Part shown: in pieces, positions 12,732-22,922 of the stretch
Layout: each line of letters opens with the position of its first letter
How positions within the stretch are numbered: position 1 is the first letter of the stretch
NCBI GenBank assembly: GCA_000231825.2
Contig: JH720299.1
Span: 252,730-276,260, forward strand
Length of the DNA stretch: 23,531 nucleotides
Direction of reading: 5' to 3'
Source of the DNA: Tetrahymena elliotti 4EA
Taxonomy: Eukaryota > Ciliophora > Oligohymenophorea > Hymenostomatida > Tetrahymenidae
Notes under the pieces: model-generated
Databases searched by the model: none
Told to the model about the DNA's origin: nothing
The model's input: the letters and a program-made list of their open reading frames with translations, nothing else
Translations under genes and position numbers: made by a program

Positions 12732-15700
12732 ATGAAACAATCTTCAACTAAATTTGATACTCATTCATATTAAAAATTATTAAAGAGTGATTCGAACTTG
12801 GGTAAAATACATTTAATTTATTCATAAGAAAGCTATTTGTTCATGCATCTTAATTTATATTTTTTATTAATGGAGAAGAAAGAAGCAAAACAGTAAGTAA
12901 TAATAGCATAAAAGCTTAAAAGCAAAAAATTGAACCTCTGAATTAGTTAGATTTTATTGATGATTAAGAACAAAAAAATGGAATTTCATAAAATCATAAT
13001 GACATTCCATTTAAAAAAACAAACAAATCTAAAACAATGTTTGATGGAATTCAATCAAAAGCGAGAATTAAAAGTTAAATTCAATCAGACGAAAGTGATG
13101 AAGGATTTGAGGACTCTTAAGAATTAAAAAAGAGCATAGATCCATCAGCTTAAGGATAAATTAAAAACACTAGTGGAGATGAACTTTCGGTTTAAAGTAT
13201 TAAAATACTGATTGACACTTATAAATAATATTTTTAATAAAGATACAGAAACAAGAGCTAGAAAAAAATAGGCAGATAGATTACCTCCTCCTCCATTAAT
13301 TGATTAATAATACTCTTTAGTTCCTGATATGATAGCAGGGTAAATAAATATACATAGATTTATAAGCTTTCAAGTTATATCATTTGATTTTAAAGATTGA
13401 TTATTCTTAAATATTAAATAAGATGGAGACCCAAATTTAGCAATGATAAAGCTCTTCCTCCTCCAATTCCTTTATGTTTTGATGATGAAAATTTAGATTA
13501 CATAATTGAAAAATTATTAAAGACTTAACGATATACTATCTTATACTTAGGTTTCAGGCCTAAAACCAGCTACGATATTCATAGAGAGTTTAGTGGAAAG
13601 CTTAATAGTTATAATTTCAAATATGGAAACATTTTACTTTAGAAAAATGTATTGAGTTAATTTAATGTTCATGTTGAAACTGAAAATTCTCAATCATTTT
13701 AAGGAAATGTAAACAATTCAAGTATAATGTAAAGAGATGATTTTTAAGCAAAACGACCTTTCTTAGGCATGAATCCTTAGTATCCTAAAAATAAAATGCA
13801 ATTTGATTCCATGTTTGAAGGAGGAAATATTGATTGTGTAGTTAAAATATCAGATAATGAATATGATTTATATATGAGAGTAGATTCAAATACTAAAGGA
13901 CATCTTTAGTGGTATAACTTCAAAGTTTTTAATACTAAAAAGGGAGAAAAAATTAAGTTCAACATTCAAAATTTCACAAAAAAGAGATCTTTGTATTAAA
14001 GAGTTTTTATTACTTTTTTTTCTTTTATTATCAGAATCAGCATTTAAGTTAATAAAATATATTTTTTCAATGATATTAAATATCTTAATTCTTGAAAAAT
14101 ATTAATTTTAAAATCCTCTTTACTTTAATATTTAAAGTTTTGAATTTATATCAACAATTTTAAGTGAAAAATAGTAGGGAAACTTTTTTAATATTAAAAA
14201 TATTTATGAAAAATAGTTGTAAATCGTAAATTTTTTTTGCAAGTGAACATTATTAACTTAATAGCTATTCTTTTGGTGATAGTAAATATTACTAATTAAC
14301 ATTTTAAAAATTAAAGGGTTTAAGACCATATATTAGATCTAGACACATTTTTGACAAAAAAAAGATAGAATGGTAGCAATCTGGAGTAAATATTTCTTAC
14401 TAAGAAAGAAGGAGTTTAAAATATGATTATAAGATAAGTAGGTAATATTGTTTTCATTTAAAGACTAAATTGCAATTTTCATTAAAAATAGGAAAATTTA
14501 TTATATTCTCTCTTTTGAATATACTTTTGAATATGATGATGATGAAGTTCAATTTGCTTAAATACCTCCTTATACATATAGCTAACTTATTAACATATTA
14601 AAACCTATGATTTATAATTAACTTAATGAGGACAGTAAAAATTAATATTTGTAAGAATAGACAATATGTAAATCTCTTAGCGGAATACCTATTTAAATGT
14701 TTAGCATAACTGATTATATAGATCAAAGTTTGAATTTAAACTTGAGAAAAGTGTTGGTCATCATTGCTAGATTGCATCCTGGAGAGGCAACTGGATCATG
14801 GATGTGTTAAGTATTATAATTTATTTGAAAATTACAGTAACAAATATTTTTGAGAAGTGATGATTTTTTCTTACATCTTCAAAATTAATAACTCAACCTT
14901 GAATTAAAAAGAATAAATTTCTTAAAAAACAGGGATTAATAGAAAGCTTGCTAAGTTAAAATTCAGAAATTTAATAGATAAGAAAGAAAGTTATCTTTAA
15001 AGTCATACCTATGATGAATCCTGATGGAGTCATAATTGGCAACTATAGAACAGGACTTGCAGGTAAAGATATTTAAATACAGATTTAGGGTTAAGTGAAT
15101 TTAAAAAATAGGTCTTGATCTAAATAGATAGTTTGGAGACAGTAATTTCACAGGAATTACAAATTAGCTTTTTCCCTCTGTCCATGCTCTTAAAAATTTA
15201 ATTCGAGATTTAAAAGAGTAATATGGAAAGAATATGCTTGGTTTAATAGACCTTCATGGACATTCAGTTAAGAAAAACATATTTAGTTTTGGACCTTATT
15301 ATCATCCAACAGATTTTAGATATTATAGATCAAAATTTATACCCAAAATATTAGAAAAAAGTTCAAAATATTTTAGATATTATTCATGTGTTTACAACTC
15401 ATAAAAGGCTAGCAAATCTACTGCTAGAGTTTCATTTCTCAATAAATATAATTTAGAAATCTGTTATACGATTGAAGGAACATTTGGACTTTATTATAAT
15501 CCGGAAACAAAAACTACTGATTAAATGACTACAGGGGATTGGATTAATTTTGGAAGGCAGCTACCTCTTGCATTAAAATAATATATTGAAATGATGGATA
15601 CTTATAATGTTATTAAAGAGGCTTAAGATTAAAAATGTAAAAAAAAATTTAATTTATTTATTTTTAATTCATTTTTTAAATCTAATTAAAAAGTTCAACA

Positions 15701-17596
15701 AGAAAAACAGTTTAATAGTTCACCTTTAAAAAGAAATAATATTTCTCCTAATAGAGCTAACTCAATGCCTAAAATAAACAAAGTTTAATTATAAAAAGAG
15801 TCTTCTGACTTAGGAGATTTTATTCCATTTGATGAAAATTAAGTCTATAATTTAGGAGGTTTACTTAAAGAAATATAGAATGATGAATATAAAATATACA
15901 ATCAGTCTGATGATAATTAAGAGGCAGATAGCTCTGATCAATATTCAGACAATTTGGCTGATTCTGAGCCTTCTGATGAAGATATTCCTGTATTTCATTT
16001 ATTTATTAAGATAAAAATCAATTATTTTTATTTATTTTTTTATGGTTTCTATCAAAGAGCATTCAAAGAAGCAAGCTATTTTAGAATATTGATAATTATT
16101 AGAAGAATTTCATGAAATTTATTACTGGAAAGAAAAAGAAAGAGTAATTAATTATTTAAGGAGGTGAAGAGAAGAGAGATAAAATTATTACTCACAAATT
16201 AAAGAGATCTGCTGTTAGCGAAGATAACAGAGAGTAGTAAGTCCTCAAGAAAAAGAAAAAAGGTAAAAAAAAGAAAGATGAGACATTCTTAGGAGAAGAG
16301 TATATCATGAAAGATATTAATGATGTTTAGAAATCAATGAAAAGATTGGATAATATTGGAAAAAGCCAAAAAAAGATTAATATATAAAATGATTTGAAAT
16401 TTTCAGAATTTTCACCATTAGGAGAGCACTAAAGATCTCTACCTTATATTGATGATGACTATTAAGAAGACGGGGCTTAAAATATGTTTTTAGCCGATTT
16501 AAAGAAAAAGAAAAAAGCTAGAATAAAGTTAAGAATGTCCTAAAATAATTCAATGATAGAGAGCTAGAATGATAGTATAAGTTATAATCCTGGTTAAAAC
16601 TTGAGAAGTTCTTATTTAGATGATGATGATGAAGAATAATTAGATTAATATAAATTATTGCATTTAAGCAGAAAATATCAAAGTCCAGATCAAACTAAAA
16701 ATAGAAATTCTCCTCTAAGAAAAGTTGAGGGTGATTAATATCAATATCCTGATTCATCATTTTAAAACGACATAGATTTTAATAATTAACAAATGTATTA
16801 CTAAGTAAAAAATAATCTTCCTCATTATTACAAAAGAATTCCTAAAAATAGAGTTCCTTTAAAGTTAAACATTATTTGTGATAAATTTTAAACAGGATCT
16901 TCAAAACAGCCACAGCAACAAGCACCTTAATAACAATAATTCTAAAATTCATATCTTTAGGAATAATAAATGCAAAAATAGTCAATCTAATTTGATTAAT
17001 AGAGAAATTATTACAATATAAATATAAATTAAATTCAAAATTAATAAAAATATTAAAGCCCTAATGCCACATAAACTGTAATTAATGATGATAACCAAAA
17101 TCCTCCTTCTCCTCTTTATAGATAAAAAGTGCATGAAAATTTATATAACTAAATTATACAAAGTGCTATTAAAGGAAACATAACACATAAAAATGATTAT
17201 AAATAAAATTAATTTATTAGTGAAACAAGCAGCCCAAGCAAACCCCCTATATCAATAAATGAACTAAAATTACCTATTATTTAAAATAGGTAAGTAAGGG
17301 CTTTTTCAAACAATTAAAATAATATGTCCAATAGAACTAGTAAAACAATAAATATTTACTAAATGCCTATTATGGAATAATCAGGAATTGAGAGAATGGA
17401 TTTTGATTTATTTAAAAAAGAAATCATGAGATATAAGCGTGGCTCTTATTTATAAAAACCCTTATTGCCAGAAACTAAAATGGTCTATAGCAATCATACA
17501 TATTCAGTTTCACCTAACTAATAAAGAAATTCAACTAACAATATTTAATAATAATAGTAACAAATTATCCCTTAATTTGCATAATTTTTAAATTGA
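12732..17596 (+). CDS. Cytosolic M14 metallocarboxypeptidase (CCP/AGBL family), tubulin deglutamylase/deglycylase type, with long C-terminal tail
   Basis: Ten exons sum to 3,984 nt: 1,327 codons plus TGA at 17594-17596. The start ATG at 12732 ([15 protein letters not shown]) joins exon 2 in frame; the ATG at 12870 does not and lies in the first intron. A Pro-rich segment ([14 protein letters not shown]) precedes the CCP-specific N-terminal beta-sandwich at about 288-440 ([34 protein letters not shown]). The catalytic domain at about 440-715 has zinc ligands H487 and E490 ([10 protein letters not shown]), NPDG at 527-530, substrate-binding N546-R547 (LDLNRQFG), third zinc ligand H590 (LIDLHGHS) and general base E663 (TIEGTFG). 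All key residues are present, so an active enzyme removing Glu/Gly from tubulin or other tails is expected; the subtype cannot be set. Residues 717-1327 form a disordered tail not typical of the family. Confidence 0.93.
12732..17596 (+). other. Exon map of the CCP gene
   Basis: Exons: 12732-12801, 12894-13196, 13243-13339, 13423-14002, 14317-14441, 14492-14810, 14933-15062, 15112-15636, 15694-15989, 16058-17596. Introns are 46-122 nt except 14003-14316 (314 nt), whose donor is GTTTTT rather than GTAA-like. That junction gives SLYQR|GLRPY, matching the conserved CCP order, so it is probably right. The 15637-15693 intron is 57 nt, a multiple of three and open in frame, so it is supported only by its AT-rich composition and splice dinucleotides; retention would add 19 residues. 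Confidence 0.8.
15694..17596 (+). other. Low-complexity C-terminal extension of the CCP
   Basis: About 610 residues after the catalytic domain. Visible parts: an acidic Ser/Asp stretch ([25 protein letters not shown]) before the last intron; a lysine-rich block [12 protein letters not shown] near residue 880; a short acidic run LDDDDEEQLDQ near 1003; and long Gln/Asn tracts near the end (PQQQQFQNS, NIQQQQQQIIPQF). No folded domain or coiled coil is evident. The basic blocks could contact microtubules or nucleic acid, which is inference. Most Gln codons here are TAA/TAG, so standard-code translation shreds this exon. Confidence 0.8.
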
Positions 17597-17976
17597 ATTA
17601 CTTTGTAAATAATAATAATATTTATTTTGCAATCAACTAATATATTAAAAAATTCATATATTAATCTATAAATTTAATAAATAAGTTTATTTTAAATGTC
17701 TTAACAACTTTAAATTTTTGTGATAAAAAATTTTAAATTCATTTTTAAATTGGTGATATTTTTGTAATAAAAGTAGTCAATCTATGGACTAAATAAAATT
17801 AATTAAAAGTAAAAGAATAATGTCTTTAAGAATGCTGAAATAAATAAAAAATATTATTTGATTTTTTTTCATTTAAATGTTTTTTGATTTTGAAACTTGA
17901 TAATACTTAAAATATAAATTAGGTTAACTTTATTAAGTCAAATATTCAAGTTATTGTTAGATATAATTATAATATC
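17597..17976. other. Convergent 3' spacer between CCP and LRR-protein genes
   Basis: Only 380 bp separate the TGA of the plus-strand CCP gene from the TGA of the minus-strand LRR-protein gene, so both 3' UTRs and polyadenylation sites lie here and may overlap. The sequence is AT-rich with no feature I can name. Confidence 0.55.
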
Positions 17977-20403
17977 TCATAAATTATTTGTTAAATTTAA
18001 TATTGGTTTCTTCATTTGATTGATTCTAAAGTAAAATTTTCCTATTAAACATGATTGAGAAATAGGCTTTAGATATTATTGGAAATATAAAATGTCAAAG
18101 TTTTCTATTTGAGTTTTATAAAAATCTAAAATACACTCTTAGAGACAAGACAATTCTGAAATTTTAATAATTAACTCCTTTAATTCTTTCTTTTTCAAAT
18201 CATTAGACTTATAAAAATTGATTTCAATTTTCTTAAGATGTGGTTGTTTTATTATAAAATCGATCAAAGACTATAGAATTTCGTTTTATAAGTATGACCT
18301 TCCTAAGTTCAGCCTGAATTCAACTAAATCAGAATTTATAGATTTTAAAAATTCATTTACTGTTTAAGAGTCAAATCTCTCATTTCCGAAATGAATATGT
18401 GTATTCCTCAAATTTTTAAAACATCCTGCACTAATAAACTTTGTTATTTATTATAGAATTCTAGGACTTATTTTTTAGTTTTTCTAAAAGTTTAAAAGCA
18501 TTTTTTTTAATTATTATTAATTGGAAAGCAAGTTAATTAGATTTTGTAAAGGTTAGTCAGTAATTTTAGTAGAATTCTTAAGATTTAATTCAAACTCTTC
18601 TAATGATTTAATATTGGCTAAGTTCTAAACTAGGAAATCAAGAGAAATATCTGAGACTTCAGCTAAAACCATATTAAATCTTAGTTTGGTAATTCTCTAA
18701 AGATTTTTTACAGCTATACTCAATTGAGCAAATGATTCTTCATCAATCTGATTAGCTTTAGGAAACTGAATATTCAATTCTTCAAGCATTTCATTTTTCG
18801 CTATTATTTTTGATAGTTATATTATTGACTCTTACTCTATTGAGTAAAGAGCTTAAAATTTTAGTACTAAACTAACAAGATTTTGATGTGTAGATATGGA
18901 CTCAATAATTTATTTAGTTTATTCATTACTAAAATATTAATGCTTATTACATGAACCAAAATTAAGTTTTAGTTTTTGAAGGTATTTTTAGTTTTTTATT
19001 AGATTAGTTAATTCATTAACACTTGATATTCCATCTTTTATTGAATCTACCTAAAGGTCAATCGCTTTTAGTTAATAGTAATCATTTATTGTTTGAGAGA
19101 AATCCTAATAAAATTGAACAAAATTTACTTTTGAATCTAATCTATTTTTTATAAATCTCAAAGATATAACTTAAAGCTAAGTAGATTCTTTTATGATTTG
19201 TTGGAAGAAATTTTCTATTAAATGAGGGTCCATCTACTCTTTAATTCTAAGTTTCAATTAGAGGCTTGCCAATTATTTTTTTAGTGGTCCGAATCCTTAA
19301 GTAATACTTTGAATAATCATATCAAAATTTTATTTTCCAAGGTTTAATGAAACATTCTTTAGTTTGGGATATAAGTAATAAAATTAACTTAAATATTCAC
19401 TCAACATGGTATTTTTAGTTGCTTTATGTTTACTTATTGCAATGTTTAGATAAGTTAATTAATCTAATTTTTTTTCATTTAGAATTTGTATCAATGAATT
19501 TAGATCATTTATTTTTGTGTCATTACTAATGCGAAGAATTTGTAATTATTAGCAAAAAGGCTTTGTTAAATTTAATGATTCTGTGATATCATTTATTTTA
19601 GAGTATTTATTATTTGTAACTATTTCTTTTATTTAACTTGCTGATTCTAAGTTTTTTGGCTCAATTTTTTCAGAATTGTTCAGATTTGATTTTGTCTCAT
19701 CTTTATGTAAAAAAATCAAATTTCTTTAATTTAATTAAGATTAGGCGTAATCATTAAATTTATAGAGATTTAGATTTTCTTTAATTAATTTACTTTGTTT
19801 ATTCGTTAAATTTTTTAGATCTTCTTTTTCAAAGCAATCATCTTTTATTTTTATAACTTCTCTTTAAAATTTGCTACAAAGAGATTCAAAGTTTGCAAGG
19901 AAATCATTAAAAATTTAAAACCTTTTATTTTAAAAGTCTAAGATGCATTTTTCTTTTTAGAATTAATCAGCAATATCATATTGAAATTGTTCTAAGTCTA
20001 ACAAACCTCCTTAAAAGTTTTTTATTAAATCTTGTATGTCCTCGCTTATTTCCTCCTGATATTTTTTAGCTTGCTATTTGGCTTTAAATATGTATAACTC
20101 ATTTATTTAAGATGATTAGTCATAGAAAAATTTGTTGACTGACTCTTCTATTACAGATAAATCTTCTCTGTACTTTTGAAAATTTGCCTTTAGCTGCTTA
20201 TAATTTGTCTCTTAGATCGTTTTTAAATTTTTATTTTATCCTTTAGCTATCTTTTTAATGCTTAATCTTACCTGCAAGTTTAAGTCTTTAGTACATTCTT
20301 TACATATCAAAACATCACTTCTGTTTTCTGAATGTTCAAAATTCAGATATTTAAGTGTTCTATTATGCTTTTAGCATTTATAGCCTTGACTTTTGCCTTT
20401 CAT
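17977..20403 (-). CDS. Zinc-knuckle/coiled-coil/leucine-rich-repeat protein, single exon
   Basis: An uninterrupted ciliate-code frame runs from ATG at 20403-20401 to TGA at 17979-17977, 2,427 nt, 808 residues, no intron. The N-terminus has C10-x2-H13 and C34-x2-C37 (YKCQKHNRTL, LICKECTKD), a B-box-like or simple zinc knuckle. Residues about 40-230 are rich in Lys, Glu, Gln and Phe with heptad-like spacing (KKYQEEISEDIQDLIKNF), suggesting a coiled coil. From about 300 to the end, leucine-rich segments recur, such as LDQLTYLNIAISKH, LKNVSLNLGKQ, LEELNIQFPKANQ and LKKIEINFYKS, the pattern of ribonuclease-inhibitor-like LRRs in a large ciliate family. No enzyme motif, signal peptide or membrane segment is seen. 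A cytosolic scaffold or ubiquitin-related adaptor is possible but unproven. Its LRR content links it loosely to the LRR relics at 21471-23531. Confidence 0.88.
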
Positions 20404-21119
20404 TATTTATTAATTTCTTAAAAATTTTATTTCAAATTATTAAATTATAATTATTTGACAATGATAAGCAAGCGATTCTAAATAAAAATGATCTTTTAAT
20501 CATTATTTTATCTATTTTTTTAAAATAAAATGATTATGATCATTGATTCTAATCAAGTATAAATTCCAAAATAAACTAGATTATTTTAGCTTTTAATTGA
20601 GAATTTTTTAATTTTTTGTAAAAGTTATGTCATAAATAAATATCAAATAATGCTTATTCTTTTTTCATTAATATTAACGCTAACAAATTTAATTAATTTT
20701 TGGATTGTTCAAGAAATGAAAATACCATATCCTCTTTAAAATAAAGAGGTTTTTTGTAATTATTTACAAAAATTTCCTCTTTGTGGGTAAAAATTTGAAA
20801 AAAAAAAAAATTTTTGACAAGATGAGAATATTTGAGAATTTACAGTAATCATTATCAAGTAACTCTTGGTTATTGAGATAATTAAAAAATAGTTTTAACA
20901 AATATTTACACTTTATTAAAATATTTTACATATTTTTAAATAATGAAAGGGAATTGTTATATCTAACACTGTATTTATTCATATAAATACATTCAAAATT
21001 CAGCTATGCTATTTCTAGTATAAATTTATGAATAAAATTAATGATATTGCAGTTTGTTTCAAAATAAGGATCTTATTTTAATTTAATAAATGGTTAATAA
21101 TAGATTGAAAAGTATATAG
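20404..21119. other. Non-coding AT-rich upstream region of the LRR-protein gene
   Basis: Likely promoter and leader of the minus-strand gene starting at 20403, followed by sequence with no coding signal. The only structure noted is the inverted repeat at 20731-20782 and the poly-A tract just after it (20800-20812). Confidence 0.5.
20731..20782. repeat. Overlapping inverted repeats built on CCTCTTT/AAAGAGG
   Basis: CCTCTTT at 20731-20737 pairs with AAAGAGG at 20743-20749 across a 5-nt loop. The same AAAGAGG arm, extended through TTTTTTGTAA to 20759, also pairs with TTACAAAAATTTCCTCTTT at 20764-20782, a 17-19 nt imperfect stem with a 4-nt loop. The two hairpins are mutually exclusive because they share the middle arm. 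It is followed by an A-run. Role unknown; it could be a transcribed hairpin or a relic of a mobile element end. Confidence 0.6.
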
Positions 21120-21295
21120 TATAATAAATGTGAATTCATGCTTCTCTCTTTTATATTCCTTCTTGATTTGGTCGCTCTTTGAAAGTTGTTAGATCTTTTA
21201 GAGTTTGGGGATCTTCACCTGCTATTTGGAGATTTAGATTTTTATGATTTTATAGAATTAGTTCTAGAGGCTGACAAATTCTTTTAAATTAATTC
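21120..21295 (-). pseudogene. GC-richer island, possible terminal exon or gene remnant
   Basis: This block is visibly richer in G and C than its flanks, as exons are here. On the minus strand, after a possible acceptor (TTTGTCAG, ending near 21271), one frame reads SASRTNSIKSQKSKSPNSR then TGA. The same frame continues past the TGA as RSPNSKRSNNFQRATKSRRN, with ciliate-preferred codons on both sides. A second frame is open across the block (IAGEDPQTLKDLTTFKERP) to TGA. It could be the last exon of the LRR gene or pseudogene to its right, or an unrelated relic. Strand and frame are not settled. Confidence 0.35.
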
Positions 21296-21316
21296 AAAAT
21301 AATTTTTAATTTTATA

Positions 21317-21470
21317 AAATAGATAAAAGAGATGTTATTAAGATTGATAAATAAGTTTTAATATTTAGACTAAATTATTGATTTTTAGCTTCATAATACG
21401 CTTAAATTAATTGCAATTTTTTAAACAATGATTTTAATTAATTTTCTAATGTATAGTATCATTAGATCAT
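21317..21470. repeat. Repeat block A, copy 1
   Basis: About 150 bp that recurs with small changes at 22771-22922. Shared landmarks are AATAGATAAA, GATAAATAAGTT, AATATTTAGAC, TTAAATTAATTGCAATTTTT (copy 2 has TGAAATTAATTGTAATTTTT), CAAT(G/A)ATTTTAATTAATT and TCTAATGTAT followed by GTTAGATCAT-like sequence. No coding signal; it lies 3' of the LRR-like units on the minus strand, so it may derive from a 3' UTR or intron of the duplicated unit. Confidence 0.75.
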
Positions 21471-21660
21471 AAATTTAAGCCTTTATTATTCATTCTAAAA
21501 TACATAATTAGAGATTAGAGCATTTTCTAACTCAAATGCTAATTTTTATGGGTCCATTTCACCAATACCATTACCCCTTTCAATAAATTATAAAAATAAC
21601 TATTGAGTAAAAAAATATTTAAAAGTATCAGAAAAACATAAAAATTAGAATTCAATTTTG

Positions 21661-21720
21661 ACAAAAATAAAATAAATAAATAAATGAATCAATGAACAAG
21701 TGGTTGAGTGAATGAGCCAA
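21661..21720. repeat. AAAT/GAAT tetranucleotide-like stretch within an LRR-like unit
   Basis: AAATAAATAAATGAATCAATGAAC is followed by GTGGTTGAGTGAATGAGCC. Each repeat unit carries an equivalent stretch in the same place (about 21980-22024, 22290-22320, 23385-23430), so it is part of the intron-like portion of the unit rather than an independent microsatellite. Confidence 0.5.
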
Positions 21721-21994
21721 AAAAAATAAAATAAACTAATTAAAATAAGTCAGTCAGTTACTTATTTACTCATAAATTAAAGTTTTTCGTATTTTTATTC
21801 ATTCTAAAATTAATAATTGATTCATATTAAAATATTATTTTTACCCAAAATCAATAGTTAAAATTTAGAGATGAGAGCATTTTGCTAACTCCTATCCCGA
21901 TTTTTATGCTCCCATTTCATCAATATCTTTTTTACTTTTAAAAAATAAATTGGGAAAAACATAGAAATTTGAAAATAAAAATTAATGAACCAAA

Positions 21995-22025
21995 CAAATA
22001 TCAAGCAAACCAACCAACCAACCCA
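21995..22025. repeat. CCAA-type microsatellite
   Basis: CAAGCAAACCAACCAACCAACCC is a short run of CCAA units inside an LRR-like unit. The related unit near 23400-23430 has AAACCAAACAAATACC and TTAAACCAACC in the same place, so the tract pre-dates the duplication and expanded slightly in this copy. It is not a ciliate CCCCAA telomere repeat. Confidence 0.6.
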
Positions 22026-22454
22026 AATTAGCTAGTCAGTGGCTCATAAAGTAAAGTCTTTTTATTAATTCCAAAAAGCATAATTAGTTAATATTAAAAC
22101 ACTATTTTTACCCAAAGTAAATAGTCAAAGTTTAGAGACTAGATAGAGCATTTTGCTAACTCAGATCCTAATTTTTATGCTCCCATTACACCTAAATGCT
22201 TCTTACTTTTAAAACATAAAAAAATAAATATTGAATAAAGAAATATTTAAAAGAAAGAGAAAAGCATAAAAAATTGAATTAAATACGAAAAAACAAATAA
22301 AAATGAATGAATTAGCCAAACTTATATCAAGTAAAATACTAAATTAGTCAGTAAGTTACTCATTTTAGTTATTTATTAAGAAAGCAAAATTAATATTCAA
22401 CTCTCTTTTTACTTGAGGTTAAAAATCAAAGTCTAAAGATTGGATTTAAAGAAA

Positions 22455-22580
22455 AATTAATAATTTTACATGAGATTGTTATGAAAGTTAAATTAGAGCT
22501 TAGTAACTTTAAATCAATAAAAATTAAATTATTTTGATTTCTTAAAAGAAATTGAAGTGCATCAGTTAGATCTGTAAAAT
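22455..22580 (-). pseudogene. LRR-like exon fragment inside the array
   Basis: After an acceptor-like TTTTACAG near 22573, the minus strand reads DLTDALQFLLRNQNNLIF then IDLKLLSSNLTFITIS before composition drifts and TGA appears. The Leu/Ile spacing is LRR-like, and the block lies between the left LRR-like units and repeat block A copy 2. It could be a real exon of a multi-exon LRR gene or a relic; no donor was fixed. Confidence 0.4.
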
Positions 22581-22770
22581 ATTTTATATTTTATATCTCC
22601 TAAAATATTAAAAATAAATTGAACAAGCTTATTACCCAATTTAAATTTTAGATGAGTCAAATAACATTTTTTAATTGAAAAAAAAATTAAGAATTTGAAA
22701 ATGATTTTTATTTTTAAACAAAAAATAATAAATCAAATTATATTAAATAAAAATAATTAAACATTTTATT

Positions 22771-22922
22771 AAATAGATAAAGAAATGCTATTTAGATAGA
22801 TAAATAAGTTAATATTTAGACAAAATAATTTATTTTAAGTTCATAATTAAGTTGAAATTAATTGTAATTTTTCAAACAATAATTTTAATTAATTATCTAA
22901 TGTATGATAATCGTTAGATCAT
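22771..22922. repeat. Repeat block A, copy 2
   Basis: Second copy of the block at 21317-21470, about 1.45 kb further right and in the same orientation, again bordered on its right by LRR-like units. The two copies differ by scattered substitutions and small indels, so the duplication is not recent. Confidence 0.75.

Noticed and set aside
12786..12802. GATTCGAACTT, resembling a tRNA T-loop on the minus strand
   Set aside because: The flanking bases do not form a T-stem, and no acceptor or anticodon arm follows at tRNA distance. It lies inside CCP exon 1.
12870..12893. ATG at 12870 (MEKKEAKQ) as the CCP start
   Set aside because: This frame runs into TGA near 12940 and cannot be joined to the CCP frame by a reasonable intron. 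The ATG at 12732 joins in phase through intron 12802-12893.
20722..20737. ACCATATCCTCTTT as a chromosome breakage sequence
   Set aside because: Only CCTCTTT and a displaced ACCA agree; the spacing differs, and the CCTCTTT is explained by the local inverted repeats.
21995..22025. CCAA run as internal telomeric repeat
   Set aside because: Tetrahymena telomeres are CCCCAA/TTGGGG; this is a four-base CCAA run with matching sequence in a sister repeat unit.
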